Positions 1 through 5,154 of a DNA stretch of 5,230 bases are shown in pieces. The notes below the pieces were generated by a model. That model had not been told where the DNA came from. It saw only the letters and a list, made by a program, of their open reading frames with translations, and did no database searches. The DNA is taken from NCBI GenBank assembly GCA_903824155.1, contig CAIJVL010000065.1:1-5230 (forward strand), given 5' to 3'. This stretch comes from Candidatus Adlerbacteria bacterium. GTDB lineage: Bacteria; Patescibacteriota; Minisyncoccia; Phycocordibacterales; SBAW01. The translations under genes were made by a program, and so were the position numbers. Within the stretch, counting starts at the first letter, position 1. Every line of letters begins with the position of its first letter.

Positions 1-1
1 T

Positions 2-274
2 ACCGGCGCTCCGGCTCCTACTACTGGCGGCTCAGTGCTTGGCGCCTCAACAGGCCCCACGACGTTTACCGAGACTCTTAAGGTAGGTTCTACGGGCGAC
101 CAAGTAACCGCACTCCAGACCAAGCTCACCACGCTTAACGATTACCACGGCCCCATCAGCGGTACGTTTGGCCCTCTCACCAGGGCAGGCGTGATGCAGT
201 TCCAAACCAACAATGGTATTCCAGCCACCGGCGTCGTAGGCCCGCTCACTAGAGCAGCCCTCAACGCTCAGTAG
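2..274 (+). CDS. C-terminal part of a secreted protein with a peptidoglycan-binding domain (5' end outside window)
   Basis: The reading frame is open from base 2 and ends at TAG 272-274, so only the last 90 residues are visible. The first part is a Thr/Pro/Gly/Ser-rich linker containing SVLGAS. The last 70 or so residues form a peptidoglycan-binding type 1 repeat (PF01471 style): LKVGSTGDQVTALQ, then GPISGTFGPLTRAGVMQFQ, then GIPATGVVGPLTRAALNAQ. This three-helix module binds cell-wall peptidoglycan outside the membrane. Parcubacterial secreted proteins often end with such a domain behind a low-complexity linker, so the missing N-terminal part is probably an exported or surface domain whose function cannot be judged here. 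A GTG at 35 could act as a start, but the frame and the linker composition continue upstream to the edge, so I treat the gene as partial. A terminator follows 22 bases after the stop. Confidence 0.9.
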   Translation, partial: TGAPAPTTGGSVLGASTGPTTFTETLKVGSTGDQVTALQTKLTTLNDYHGPISGTFGPLTRAGVMQFQTNNGIPATGVVGPLTRAALNAQ

Positions 275-296
275 TATTGGGCAACAAGTAAATAAG

Positions 297-332
297 AAAA
301 CCGCCCATTGAATGATGGGCGGTTTTTCTTTT
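297..332 (+). terminator. Rho-independent terminator, probably bidirectional
   Basis: A 12-bp perfect stem (297-308 AAAACCGCCCAT paired with 315-326 ATGGGCGGTTTT) has a 6-base loop and is followed by a T-rich run on the plus strand. On the minus strand the A-rich 290-300 stretch becomes a T-rich tail. It lies between two convergent genes (stops at 274 and 344) and can end both transcripts. Confidence 0.92.
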
Positions 333-343
333 TGAGTAACTCT

Positions 344-1192
344 TTACTGAGTCACTACACTCTCGCCGTACTGCGGTGCGCAGCTGGTGCCGTAGACAGG
401 GCCGGGGTTAACCGCGTAGTTGCTTGCGGGGCTCACGATAACGGTGTGGAGGTCGGTGATGGCATCCTCGCACTTAAGCACCGTTGCTTGCGAAGAGCCA
501 ACGCCGCCCACCCACAAGTCGAGCCACACTTGGGCTCCTGCAGGGGCCGAGTTGCCCGGGGCGTTAAGGTTGTGGCACGGGACGTTTTGCGGAGTGTTGC
601 CGTCGCCGCACGTGTCCTCGGCGATAAAGTACTTGCGCAAGTTAGGCACGTAAACTCTAGTACCTGCTGCGTAGTCCAATATATCCTTGCCGTTTATAAA
701 GCTGTGACCTACTGCCACCGTAATTGGGTCGGCATAAGTACCAGTGCCGTCTGCCTGATGATGTATGACCGGGTTTGAGATAGCCGAGCCCGGTGGCGTG
801 TTGTCAGGCCACGCATAGCCGGTAAGGTATGCGGTAAGTTTTATCTCGCCCCCAGCACTTGTCGTAGGAACCGGAGTTACCGGAGTGGGGCTCGGCTTTG
901 TTGCGACCGGTGTAGGGGCTTGTACTACCGTAGTATTAGTCGCTGCTTTAGTAGTAATCTTTTGTCCTGCCGTAGTTGCAGTTGTTGATGAAGTTTTAAT
1001 AGTCTGCCCAACGTGTATAAGGTTAGGATTCTTGATAAAGGGATTAAGCGCCCACAATTGTTTAACTGTCATGCTGCTTTTAGCTGCAATACGACTCATT
1101 GTGTCGCCACTTTTAACGGTATAGGCATAGCTAGCGCTGGTTATCATTAGCACTGCCCCTACCAGTACGCCCAGTAAGAATTTATTCTTCAT
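344..1192 (-). CDS. Secreted LysM protein with a double-psi-barrel/3D-like C-terminal domain
   Basis: This 282-residue protein probably acts at the cell wall. Residues 1-23 form a signal peptide (MKNK, hydrophobic core, SASYA). Residues 24-66 are one LysM domain (YTVKSGDTMSRIA through IHVGQTIK), which binds N-acetylglucosamine polymers such as peptidoglycan. Residues 67-115 are a Thr/Pro/Ala linker. Residues 116-282 form a compact domain with GTGTYADPITVA at 150-160, GTRVYVPNLRKYFIAEDTC at 177-195, LDLWVGG at 224-230 and four cysteines (195, 206, 241, 271) that could make two disulfides. The 'pathway to EDTC, then LDL' order resembles 3D/RlpA-like double-psi beta-barrels, and I recall similar sequences in secreted fungal and bacterial proteins of unknown function. 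A lytic activity is possible but not shown. No clear Shine-Dalgarno precedes the ATG. The gene lies 81 bases downstream of the permease-subunit gene and may have its own promoter. The stop is next to the bidirectional terminator. Confidence 0.85.
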   Translation of the reverse strand: MKNKFLLGVLVGAVLMITSASYAYTVKSGDTMSRIAAKSSMTVKQLWALNPFIKNPNLIHVGQTIKTSSTTATTAGQKITTKAATNTTVVQAPTPVATKPSPTPVTPVPTTSAGGEIKLTAYLTGYAWPDNTPPGSAISNPVIHHQADGTGTYADPITVAVGHSFINGKDILDYAAGTRVYVPNLRKYFIAEDTCGDGNTPQNVPCHNLNAPGNSAPAGAQVWLDLWVGGVGSSQATVLKCEDAITDLHTVIVSPASNYAVNPGPVYGTSCAPQYGESVVTQ

Positions 1193-1225
1193 GATGATTT
1201 AATGTGCCACATTAGCACAGACGCA

Positions 1226-1231
1226 AGTATA
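1226..1231 (-). promoter_or_regulatory. Possible -10 element for the LysM gene
   Basis: On the minus strand TATACT (bases 1231-1226) matches five of six positions of the TATAAT consensus. It would start transcription near 1219, about 27 bases before the ATG at 1192. No good -35 hexamer is visible at 16-18 bases, so this rests on the -10 alone. An alternative is cotranscription with the upstream permease-subunit gene. Confidence 0.3.
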
Positions 1232-1273
1232 CCCCGCGACTTACCTAGATTTCCTAAAAAATTATTGTGTAGT

Positions 1274-1972
1274 TTAATAGATATATGGGACCAGAGGCTG
1301 CAGAGCGGCAGTGACCGAAGTAGGGACTATAAGCACGCTCGGCTCCTGCCCCGTTTGGACAACGGATATCTTACCCTGCACCTCAACCCAATCGCCCGAT
1401 TTAAACTCCGGACTCCAGGTGTATTGCACCGGTATACCTATGGGGGTTGCGTCTGCGGTGCAGCAGGTCACCACAAACCGCATGACGTAAAATTGCCGGT
1501 CGGTATTGGGGTAAAGGAACCCGGTCAGGTCGACCGTGCGGCCCTGATATGCCGATAGGTCCGCGCCTTTCCGGTACAGCAGGATGATCCACTCGCGTAT
1601 CGTAAGGTTTGCAGCATTGGGGTTAACGGGAGAGCCGAGCATGTACGAAATATTCGCGGTCGGGGGTGCCGCCGGATCGAACCGCTCCGATGCGGTAAAG
1701 GACGACAGCGGCATCGCCGGGATACAGAGAGCCGCCGCAAGAACTACTATGATTATCCGGTTTAAAATCCTGCCGCTCCGGCCCGGCTGCTCGACATGGA
1801 TATGCCTCTTGAATATATACACCAAAGGCACGACACAAAACGTCACCAGCGCAGCCACAGTTGCCCATAGCGAATAACGCGGGTGGATATAGTACGACAG
1901 CTTCCCTTCCCATGAGAGTTTGAGAATAAGGATGCTGCACAGAAACATAATTATAAAAGTGGCGCGTCGCAT
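1274..1972 (-). CDS. ycgQ: YcgQ-like permease subunit (TIGR03943/DUF1980 family)
   Basis: This 232-residue membrane protein is the usual partner of the YcgR-type permease encoded just upstream. Three hydrophobic segments are visible at about residues 4-20, 33-54 and 70-90. The C-terminal half (about 105-232) is a soluble domain carrying the family signature: VDLTGFLYP at 147-155, FYVMRFVVTCCTADATPIGI at 161-180 with the Cys170-Cys171 pair and Asp174, and then GDWVEVQGKI at 193-202. Length and layout fit the family. The transported substrate is not established. Family members are often found near zinc-uptake or Zur-linked genes, and this context (ZIP transporter plus Fur/Zur regulator) agrees. 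The ATG lies 10 bases past the permease stop, with an AT-rich spacer and no Shine-Dalgarno, which suggests translational coupling. The vicinal cysteines could bind a metal, but that is inference. Confidence 0.85.
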   Translation of the reverse strand: MRRATFIIMFLCSILILKLSWEGKLSYYIHPRYSLWATVAALVTFCVVPLVYIFKRHIHVEQPGRSGRILNRIIIVVLAAALCIPAMPLSSFTASERFDPAAPPTANISYMLGSPVNPNAANLTIREWIILLYRKGADLSAYQGRTVDLTGFLYPNTDRQFYVMRFVVTCCTADATPIGIPVQYTWSPEFKSGDWVEVQGKISVVQTGQEPSVLIVPTSVTAALQPLVPYIY

Positions 1973-1982
1973 ATATATTTAT

Positions 1983-2951
1983 TTAAAGGAAGGGACGATA
2001 CCAACTGTTAATGCCAACGCCGAGCGCCAGCGAACTTACGGCAACTGCGAGCGATATCATTATCAATGCACGCGCGGTAAACGTGCTACGCAACATGGAT
2101 AGTATTTTAATATTGATGCTCGGCCCGAAGGTCATAAAGGCCATAAGTGACCCGAGCGTAAACGTCTGGCTGTAGGAAAGCACAAAAAAAGCGTCGACAT
2201 TTGAACACAGCGCGATGACAAAACTCAAACCCATCATGGCGATGATGGAAAGGAGCGCGTGCGAACCGAGCTGTGCGATAACGCTGCGCGGCACAAACCC
2301 CTGCACCAGAGCCGCGATGGCGGCCCCTACAAACAGCATCCTGAACATGCCTATAAATTCATGCTGAAAGATAGAAACGGCCTCGGACCATTTGTGTTTG
2401 TGCTTATGCGCGGGTTCGCACACTTCGGCAATAAACTCTCTTCGTAAAAGGGTGTTTTGATCATCCATGAAGCTGATACCAATGCCTATCCCAACGGCAA
2501 TGACAAACCCCGCGGCAATGCGGATATAAGCGACCATAGGGTCGACGTTAAACGCTTCGAGCGTCGTAACGAACGTAATCGGATTTACTATTGGGGCGGC
2601 AAGCATAAAGGTGACCGCCTGCGATACGGGGAACTTTTTTGCAAGAAGCCGGCGCGCAACAGGGATATTGCCGCACTGGCATACCGGCAGCAGTATGCCG
2701 AGCAGCGCCAGCAAGGGGTGCGAAAGAAAACGGTTTTGCGGAACGTAGCGCTCAATCCACTCGTCTTTTACGAACAACGCTATAAGCACCGAAAGCACAA
2801 CGCCCAGCACAATAAATGGGAATGCCTCAATAACGAGGCCGAGAAACAGCGTAAATACCTCACCTATCATGGGCAGCACGATATCCCAAATCCAAAAGAT
2901 GAATTCAAATCCCCAGCCGAGCAATTGCAGCCAAAAAGGAAGTCCCTGCAT
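1983..2951 (-). CDS. ycgR: YcgR-type permease (COG0701/ArsP_1 family)
   Basis: This 322-residue integral membrane protein belongs to the permease family that includes Bacillus YcgR and the ArsP organoarsenical exporters. Key motifs are LPVCQCGNIPVARR at 88-101 (CxC motif), LAAPIVNPIT at 117-126, CSNVDAFFVLSYS at 249-261 and FGPSINIKI at 275-283. The second and fourth motifs are the paired conserved signatures of the two halves of the protein. Hydrophobic segments lie at about 15-40, 43-62, 78-90, 108-130, 140-162, 200-218, 232-258, 264-285 and 292-314. The loop between the halves carries HKHKH (182-186), a possible metal-binding stretch seen in many relatives as a His-rich insert. With YcgQ directly downstream it is the membrane half of a two-component permease. 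The operon suggests zinc or another divalent cation; direction and substrate cannot be read from the sequence. No Shine-Dalgarno precedes the ATG. Confidence 0.88.
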   Translation of the reverse strand: MQGLPFWLQLLGWGFEFIFWIWDIVLPMIGEVFTLFLGLVIEAFPFIVLGVVLSVLIALFVKDEWIERYVPQNRFLSHPLLALLGILLPVCQCGNIPVARRLLAKKFPVSQAVTFMLAAPIVNPITFVTTLEAFNVDPMVAYIRIAAGFVIAVGIGIGISFMDDQNTLLRREFIAEVCEPAHKHKHKWSEAVSIFQHEFIGMFRMLFVGAAIAALVQGFVPRSVIAQLGSHALLSIIAMMGLSFVIALCSNVDAFFVLSYSQTFTLGSLMAFMTFGPSINIKILSMLRSTFTARALIMISLAVAVSSLALGVGINSWYRPFL

Positions 2952-2984
2952 GAGGCGACATTAAACAAAAGTTTATGCAGTCGG

Positions 2985-3710
2985 TCAACCGGCGAAATGG
3001 ATAGCTGTGTAGAGGACCAAGGCTCCAACGATGGTCATGGCTGTCGTGAGAAAGCGCGGATGCTGATGGTGGGACTCGGGAATAAGGTCCGAGGCACCAA
3101 TGTAGAGAAAGAAGCCGGCAAATAGGGCTAGGAGGAGGCTAAGTGACTCTTGTGAGACGCTAAAGAGTAACGTGACTAGCACGCCCAAGACCGGCGCTAC
3201 CGCGTCTACCACCAGCCAGCGCAGAGCCTTTTTAAATTCTCCGCCGTGGCGCACGACCACGTTGACGGTGTTAATACCGTCGCTAAAATCGTGCGCCAAC
3301 ACTGCCGCGGCAACCACCAAACCGACTGCTGCGTTAACCTGGAAGGCCAAGCCAATGCCCACGCCGTCTAAGAATGAATGGATAGAGAGCGAGCCCGCGC
3401 GCACGTGGCCGCGCGACTCGACAAAATCGGTATCACCCTCTTCGTGCGTGTGCCCGTGTAAAAGCAATACTCTGTCCAAAAATAGATAAAGAAAAAAGCC
3501 GAGCGCCACGAACGCAACAATAGTCGAAAGCTCGTGCGTAGCGGCGCCTAAGTCTAGCGCCTCCGGCATCAGGTCAAAAAAAGCCACCGCCACGACCGCG
3601 CCGGCGCTAAAGCCCAGCACCAAGTGCAGCCGGTCGCGAAGCTTAAGAGCAAGCGAACCGCCGAGCATCGTGGAACAGAACGCCGCGCAGCCTATAAAAA
3701 ATGCCAACAT
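2985..3710 (-). CDS. ZIP-family divalent metal transporter
   Basis: I place the start at ATG 3710-3708, one base after the regulator's stop (TAA-T-ATG). The frame is open up to 3788, but that would overlap the regulator by 77 bases and adds a polar N-terminus. The 241-residue product shows eight hydrophobic segments (about 1-20, 30-50, 62-84, 107-124, 127-151, 164-184, 188-209 and 221-239). Metal-site motifs are HSFLDGVGIG (111-120) in segment 4 and AHDFSDGINT (139-148) in segment 5, the positions of the binuclear metal site in ZIP proteins. A His/acid loop, HGHTHEEGD (85-93), lies between segments 3 and 4, and ESHHQH (212-217) precedes the last segment. ZIP proteins move Zn2+ and sometimes Fe2+ or Mn2+ into the cytoplasm. 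Cotranscription with a Fur/Zur regulator supports metal uptake under starvation. Both motifs use Asp where many homologues use Glu in segment 5. Confidence 0.93.
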   Translation of the reverse strand: MLAFFIGCAAFCSTMLGGSLALKLRDRLHLVLGFSAGAVVAVAFFDLMPEALDLGAATHELSTIVAFVALGFFLYLFLDRVLLLHGHTHEEGDTDFVESRGHVRAGSLSIHSFLDGVGIGLAFQVNAAVGLVVAAAVLAHDFSDGINTVNVVVRHGGEFKKALRWLVVDAVAPVLGVLVTLLFSVSQESLSLLLALFAGFFLYIGASDLIPESHHQHPRFLTTAMTIVGALVLYTAIHFAG

Positions 3711-3711
3711 A

Positions 3712-4143
3712 TTATTTTGAGCACGATTGGCACAAGCCAAAAAACTCCAGGTTATGCGAGTAAATGCTTCTAAAATTTGATTGCACAAGCGCCTTTTTCT
3801 CTAAAGGTTCCAGCGCGCAACCTTTAATATCCTCAACTACGCCGCAGTTGGTGCAAACCGCATGATCATGATGCTCGCGACCCATAGCGAGCTCGTAATG
3901 CGCATGGTCGTGGTTAAGATCGACGCGGCGCACCAAACCAGCCGCGGCAAACGCCTCAAGAGCGCGGTACAGAGTGACTTCGTTCATTTTGTTGCGCAGG
4001 AGCTTTTGTATGGCAAGCACGGTCAAAGGCTCCTCGACGCGCGCAAGGGCTTCAAGCAACTCGAGTCTTTTGGGGGTTGCCTTAAAACCGGCCACTTTGA
4101 GCGCTTCTTTATAAGTCGGCTTACTTTTTGCTTTCCCTTTCAC
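3712..4143 (-). CDS. Fur-family metal-responsive repressor, probably a Zur (zinc uptake regulator)
   Basis: This 143-residue protein has the complete Fur fold. An N-terminal winged helix-turn-helix spans about 12-75, with recognition helix region EVTLYRALEAFAAAGLVRRV (55-74). The C-terminal dimerisation domain has HDHAHYEL (78-85), HHDHAVCTNCG (91-101) and SHNLEFFGLCQSC (129-141). The CxxC pairs Cys97/Cys100 and Cys138/Cys141 are the structural zinc site; His80, His91-His94 and His130 are candidates for the sensing site. It represses metal-uptake genes when loaded with its metal. Zinc is preferred over iron because the next gene is a ZIP transporter followed by YcgR/YcgQ; Fur or PerR-like sensing is not excluded. 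The start is GTG, the only start in frame before a stop at 4158-4156. An ATG eight bases upstream reads ATG AAA AAG TGA, so one extra A in the A run would give an ATG start (MKKVKGK). Confidence 0.9.
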   Translation of the reverse strand: MKGKAKSKPTYKEALKVAGFKATPKRLELLEALARVEEPLTVLAIQKLLRNKMNEVTLYRALEAFAAAGLVRRVDLNHDHAHYELAMGREHHDHAVCTNCGVVEDIKGCALEPLEKKALVQSNFRSIYSHNLEFFGLCQSCSK

Positions 4144-4160
4144 TTTTTCATGGTATCAGA

Positions 4161-4179
4161 AACGCAACTAACTTGCAAT
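4161..4179. promoter_or_regulatory. Second, degenerate Fur/Zur-type box, on the regulator side
   Basis: CGCAACT-A-ACTTGCA (4163-4177) is an imperfect 7-1-7 inverted repeat in which five of seven pairs match. With flanks it reads AAnCGCAAnTnAnTTGC and ends in TT, the same pattern as the perfect box at 4213-4227, whose centre is exactly 50 bases away. It lies 20-34 bases upstream of the regulator's GTG and overlaps the predicted start of the minus-strand transcript, which fits repression of the regulator operon by its own product. Confidence 0.6.
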
Positions 4180-4206
4180 TACTTATCCCCTTTGGTAGGG
4201 TATATC
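4179..4206 (+). promoter_or_regulatory. Tentative promoter of the cysteine-rich gene
   Basis: TTACTT (4179-4184) and TATATC (4201-4206) are 16 bases apart and could be -35 and -10 hexamers. The start site would fall near 4213, the first base of the perfect inverted repeat, where a bound repressor would block RNA polymerase. The -35 is poor. Confidence 0.35.
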
Positions 4207-4210
4207 TACA
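4182..4210 (-). promoter_or_regulatory. Tentative promoter of the regulator-ZIP-ycgR-ycgQ operon
   Basis: On the minus strand TTGTAG (bases 4210-4205) and GATAAG (4187-4182) stand 17 bases apart and match three and four positions of the sigma-70 hexamers. Transcription would begin near 4175, inside the degenerate box at 4163-4177. The hexamers are weak; position and the box support the call more than the match itself. Confidence 0.35.
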
Positions 4211-4231
4211 ATCGCAAATTATTTGCGTTTG
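4209..4231. promoter_or_regulatory. Fur/Zur-type operator with a perfect 7-1-7 inverted repeat
   Basis: CGCAAAT-T-ATTTGCG (4213-4227) is a perfect palindrome with a single central base. After one mismatched pair it continues for three more pairs (CAA at 4209-4211 with TTG at 4229-4231). The 7-1-7 layout is that of known Fur, Zur and PerR boxes, and the core is close in style to the Bacillus Zur box (TCGTAATnATTACGA). It lies in the divergent region next to a Fur-family gene, 22 bases before the start codon of the cysteine-rich protein. Binding by the neighbouring regulator is inferred. Confidence 0.75.
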
Positions 4232-4238
4232 ATAAATG

Positions 4239-4244
4239 AAGGAG
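4239..4244 (+). promoter_or_regulatory. Strong ribosome binding site that fixes the start of the cysteine-rich protein
   Basis: AAGGAG ends nine bases before ATG 4254-4256. It is the only clear Shine-Dalgarno match among the gene starts in the window. It overlaps the codons that follow an upstream in-frame ATG at 4236, which rules out 4236 as the likely start. Confidence 0.85.
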
Positions 4245-4253
4245 TTCTTTACA

Positions 4254-4511
4254 ATGCCCAAATCACCGTGTGCGGGATGCCCGCCATGCTGCCCCGGCTG
4301 TATCTTCGACATGAAGCCTGCTGGCCCCGCCACCAATGTGACCGTTCTTCTTTCAACCAAGGAGTATGGCTGCATTCGGCCCGACGCCGGCCCCTTGGTC
4401 ATAGCAGGCGGCACGCTTGGCATGATGCGCAGCAATGAGTTCCATCCTGTTACACAGGAAGGCGTCAAGTTCTTGCGCCAGAGCGGCAACGAGCTGGCGG
4501 CACACTGTTAA
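4254..4511 (+). CDS. Small cysteine-rich protein of unknown function, putative metal-binding peptide
   Basis: This is an 85-residue protein whose family I do not recognise. Five cysteines are packed near the N-terminus as CAGCPPCCPGC (residues 6-16: Cys6, 9, 12, 13, 16), a spacing typical of metal-thiolate sites. Cys40 and a C-terminal His84-Cys85 complete seven cysteines, with His64 as another possible ligand. There is no signal peptide or membrane segment, so it is probably cytoplasmic. The start at 4254 follows AAGGAG at nine bases. It diverges from the Fur/Zur-type regulator, and the perfect operator-like palindrome lies just upstream, so I infer metal-responsive expression. It has its own terminator at 4528-4566. 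Possible roles are a zinc or copper buffer, a chaperone for metal delivery, or a peptide that is modified after translation; none is demonstrated. Confidence 0.8.
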   Translation: MPKSPCAGCPPCCPGCIFDMKPAGPATNVTVLLSTKEYGCIRPDAGPLVIAGGTLGMMRSNEFHPVTQEGVKFLRQSGNELAAHC

Positions 4512-4527
4512 GCAGCCAAGTGAATTC

Positions 4528-4566
4528 GCCCCGCCGAACTTTTGCAGTTTGGCGGGGCTTCTATTT
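4528..4566 (+). terminator. Rho-independent terminator after the cysteine-rich gene
   Basis: A 12-bp GC-rich stem (4528-4539 GCCCCGCCGAAC with 4547-4558 GTTTGGCGGGGC, one G-U pair) with a 7-base loop is followed by TTCTATTT. It begins 17 bases after the stop and makes the cysteine-rich gene a single-gene transcript. Confidence 0.9.
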
Positions 4567-4582
4567 AGTAATTACAACAAAT

Positions 4583-4921
4583 ATGTTTACCAATTATCTT
4601 ATCTTTACCGCATCGCTTACTACGCTCGCCTTAATTTGGCGCGCGATCTTGCTTGATCATCCAACCTTTGCCGAAAAGGTACGCATATTCCCTATCGTAG
4701 GTGGCTCTTTGTATTGCGGATTTTGTGCGCCGCTCTGGTGTACGCTTATTGCCGTCTGTTTTTACAATCCGGTCGCTCTATTTGCATCGCCTATCGCCTC
4801 TTTGATTACCGGGTGGCTTACGATCGGCGCAGGCGTTTTGTTTTTACGAAACCTTATTGCCGTCTTAATGGAGGCCAACGGCGTGCTTACCGATATGCAC
4901 CGCTCTTCACACAAAGATTAA
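4583..4921 (+). CDS. Small membrane protein with a CxxC motif, function unknown
   Basis: This 112-residue protein has three likely membrane segments (about 4-24, 47-66 and 70-95) and a short polar tail (LTDMHRSSHKD). The segment from 40 to 60 is notable: GGSLYCGFCAPLWC with Cys45 and Cys48 as CxxC, then Cys53 and Cys59. A CxxC at a membrane edge followed by Trp recalls small membrane proteins such as those of the DUF1360 type, but I cannot assign a family. I chose ATG 4583 because the GTG at 4520 in the same frame would make the coding region run through the terminator at 4528-4566. No Shine-Dalgarno is visible, and only 16 bases separate the terminator tail from the start, so the promoter is unclear. 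The stop TAA shares TTAA with the stop of the convergent gene. Confidence 0.68.
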   Translation: MFTNYLIFTASLTTLALIWRAILLDHPTFAEKVRIFPIVGGSLYCGFCAPLWCTLIAVCFYNPVALFASPIASLITGWLTIGAGVLFLRNLIAVLMEANGVLTDMHRSSHKD

Positions 4922-5154
4922 TGGTGATGCCCGCTGTGGGCAGATTTTGTTTCCCGCTTCCGTCCCGCCAGCATATATACCGCAATAGCCGTCGTGATCG
5001 GCACGGCAAGTATGAGGCCTATGGAGCCTATCATCATGCGCAGTATCTCTGTTGCGAAGACTTCCTGATTGACGGTCAGCAGCAAATTTAAATTGGACTG
5101 CTCAAACAAAAGTATCAGCGGGAGCGAATTTATGTATGCTACCAGTACCGACAT
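4918..5154 (-). CDS. C-terminal part of a YibE/F-family membrane protein, frame apparently broken upstream
   Basis: The 78 residues from ATG 5154 match the C-terminal end of YibE/F-family proteins (PF07907): LPLILLF at 11-17, then VNQEVFATEILRMMIGSIGL at 28-47 and ILAVPITTAIAVY at 48-60. The tail is basic and ends in SGHHH. Full family members are several hundred residues with many membrane segments, so this is a fragment. Family-like sequence continues upstream in the same frame (KGLPVGQYIGN, bases 5206-5170), but an in-frame TAG lies at 5223-5221 and no start codon lies between it and 5154. The gene is therefore probably disrupted or carries a sequence error; a short free-standing protein starting at 5154 is less likely. 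Function of the family is unknown. The stop overlaps that of the convergent membrane-protein gene. Confidence 0.6.
   Translation of the reverse strand: MSVLVAYINSLPLILLFEQSNLNLLLTVNQEVFATEILRMMIGSIGLILAVPITTAIAVYMLAGRKRETKSAHSGHHH

Noticed and set aside
308..778. Plus-strand open frame of 156 codons opposite the LysM gene
   Set aside because: It begins inside the terminator and is antisense to a protein with a signal peptide and clear LysM domain.
2457..3125. Long open frame of 222 codons on the plus strand, antisense to the permease and ZIP genes
   Set aside because: The translation is a low-quality mix of charged residues with no recognisable motif, and it lies opposite two well-supported conserved genes.
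3711..3788. Longer N-terminus for the ZIP transporter starting at 3788
   Set aside because: It would overlap the regulator's conserved C-terminal CxxC region and add a non-homologous stretch; ATG 3710 directly after the regulator stop is the better start.
4174..4179. TTGCAA as a -35 element paired with TATATC at 4201
   Set aside because: The 21-base spacing is too long for a sigma-70 promoter.
4236..4253. Upstream ATG at 4236 as start of the cysteine-rich protein
   Set aside because: AAGGAG overlaps the codons right after this ATG and is correctly spaced for ATG 4254.
4520..4582. GTG at 4520 as start of the CxxC membrane protein
   Set aside because: The added residues would be encoded by the terminator hairpin and are unlike the rest of the protein.
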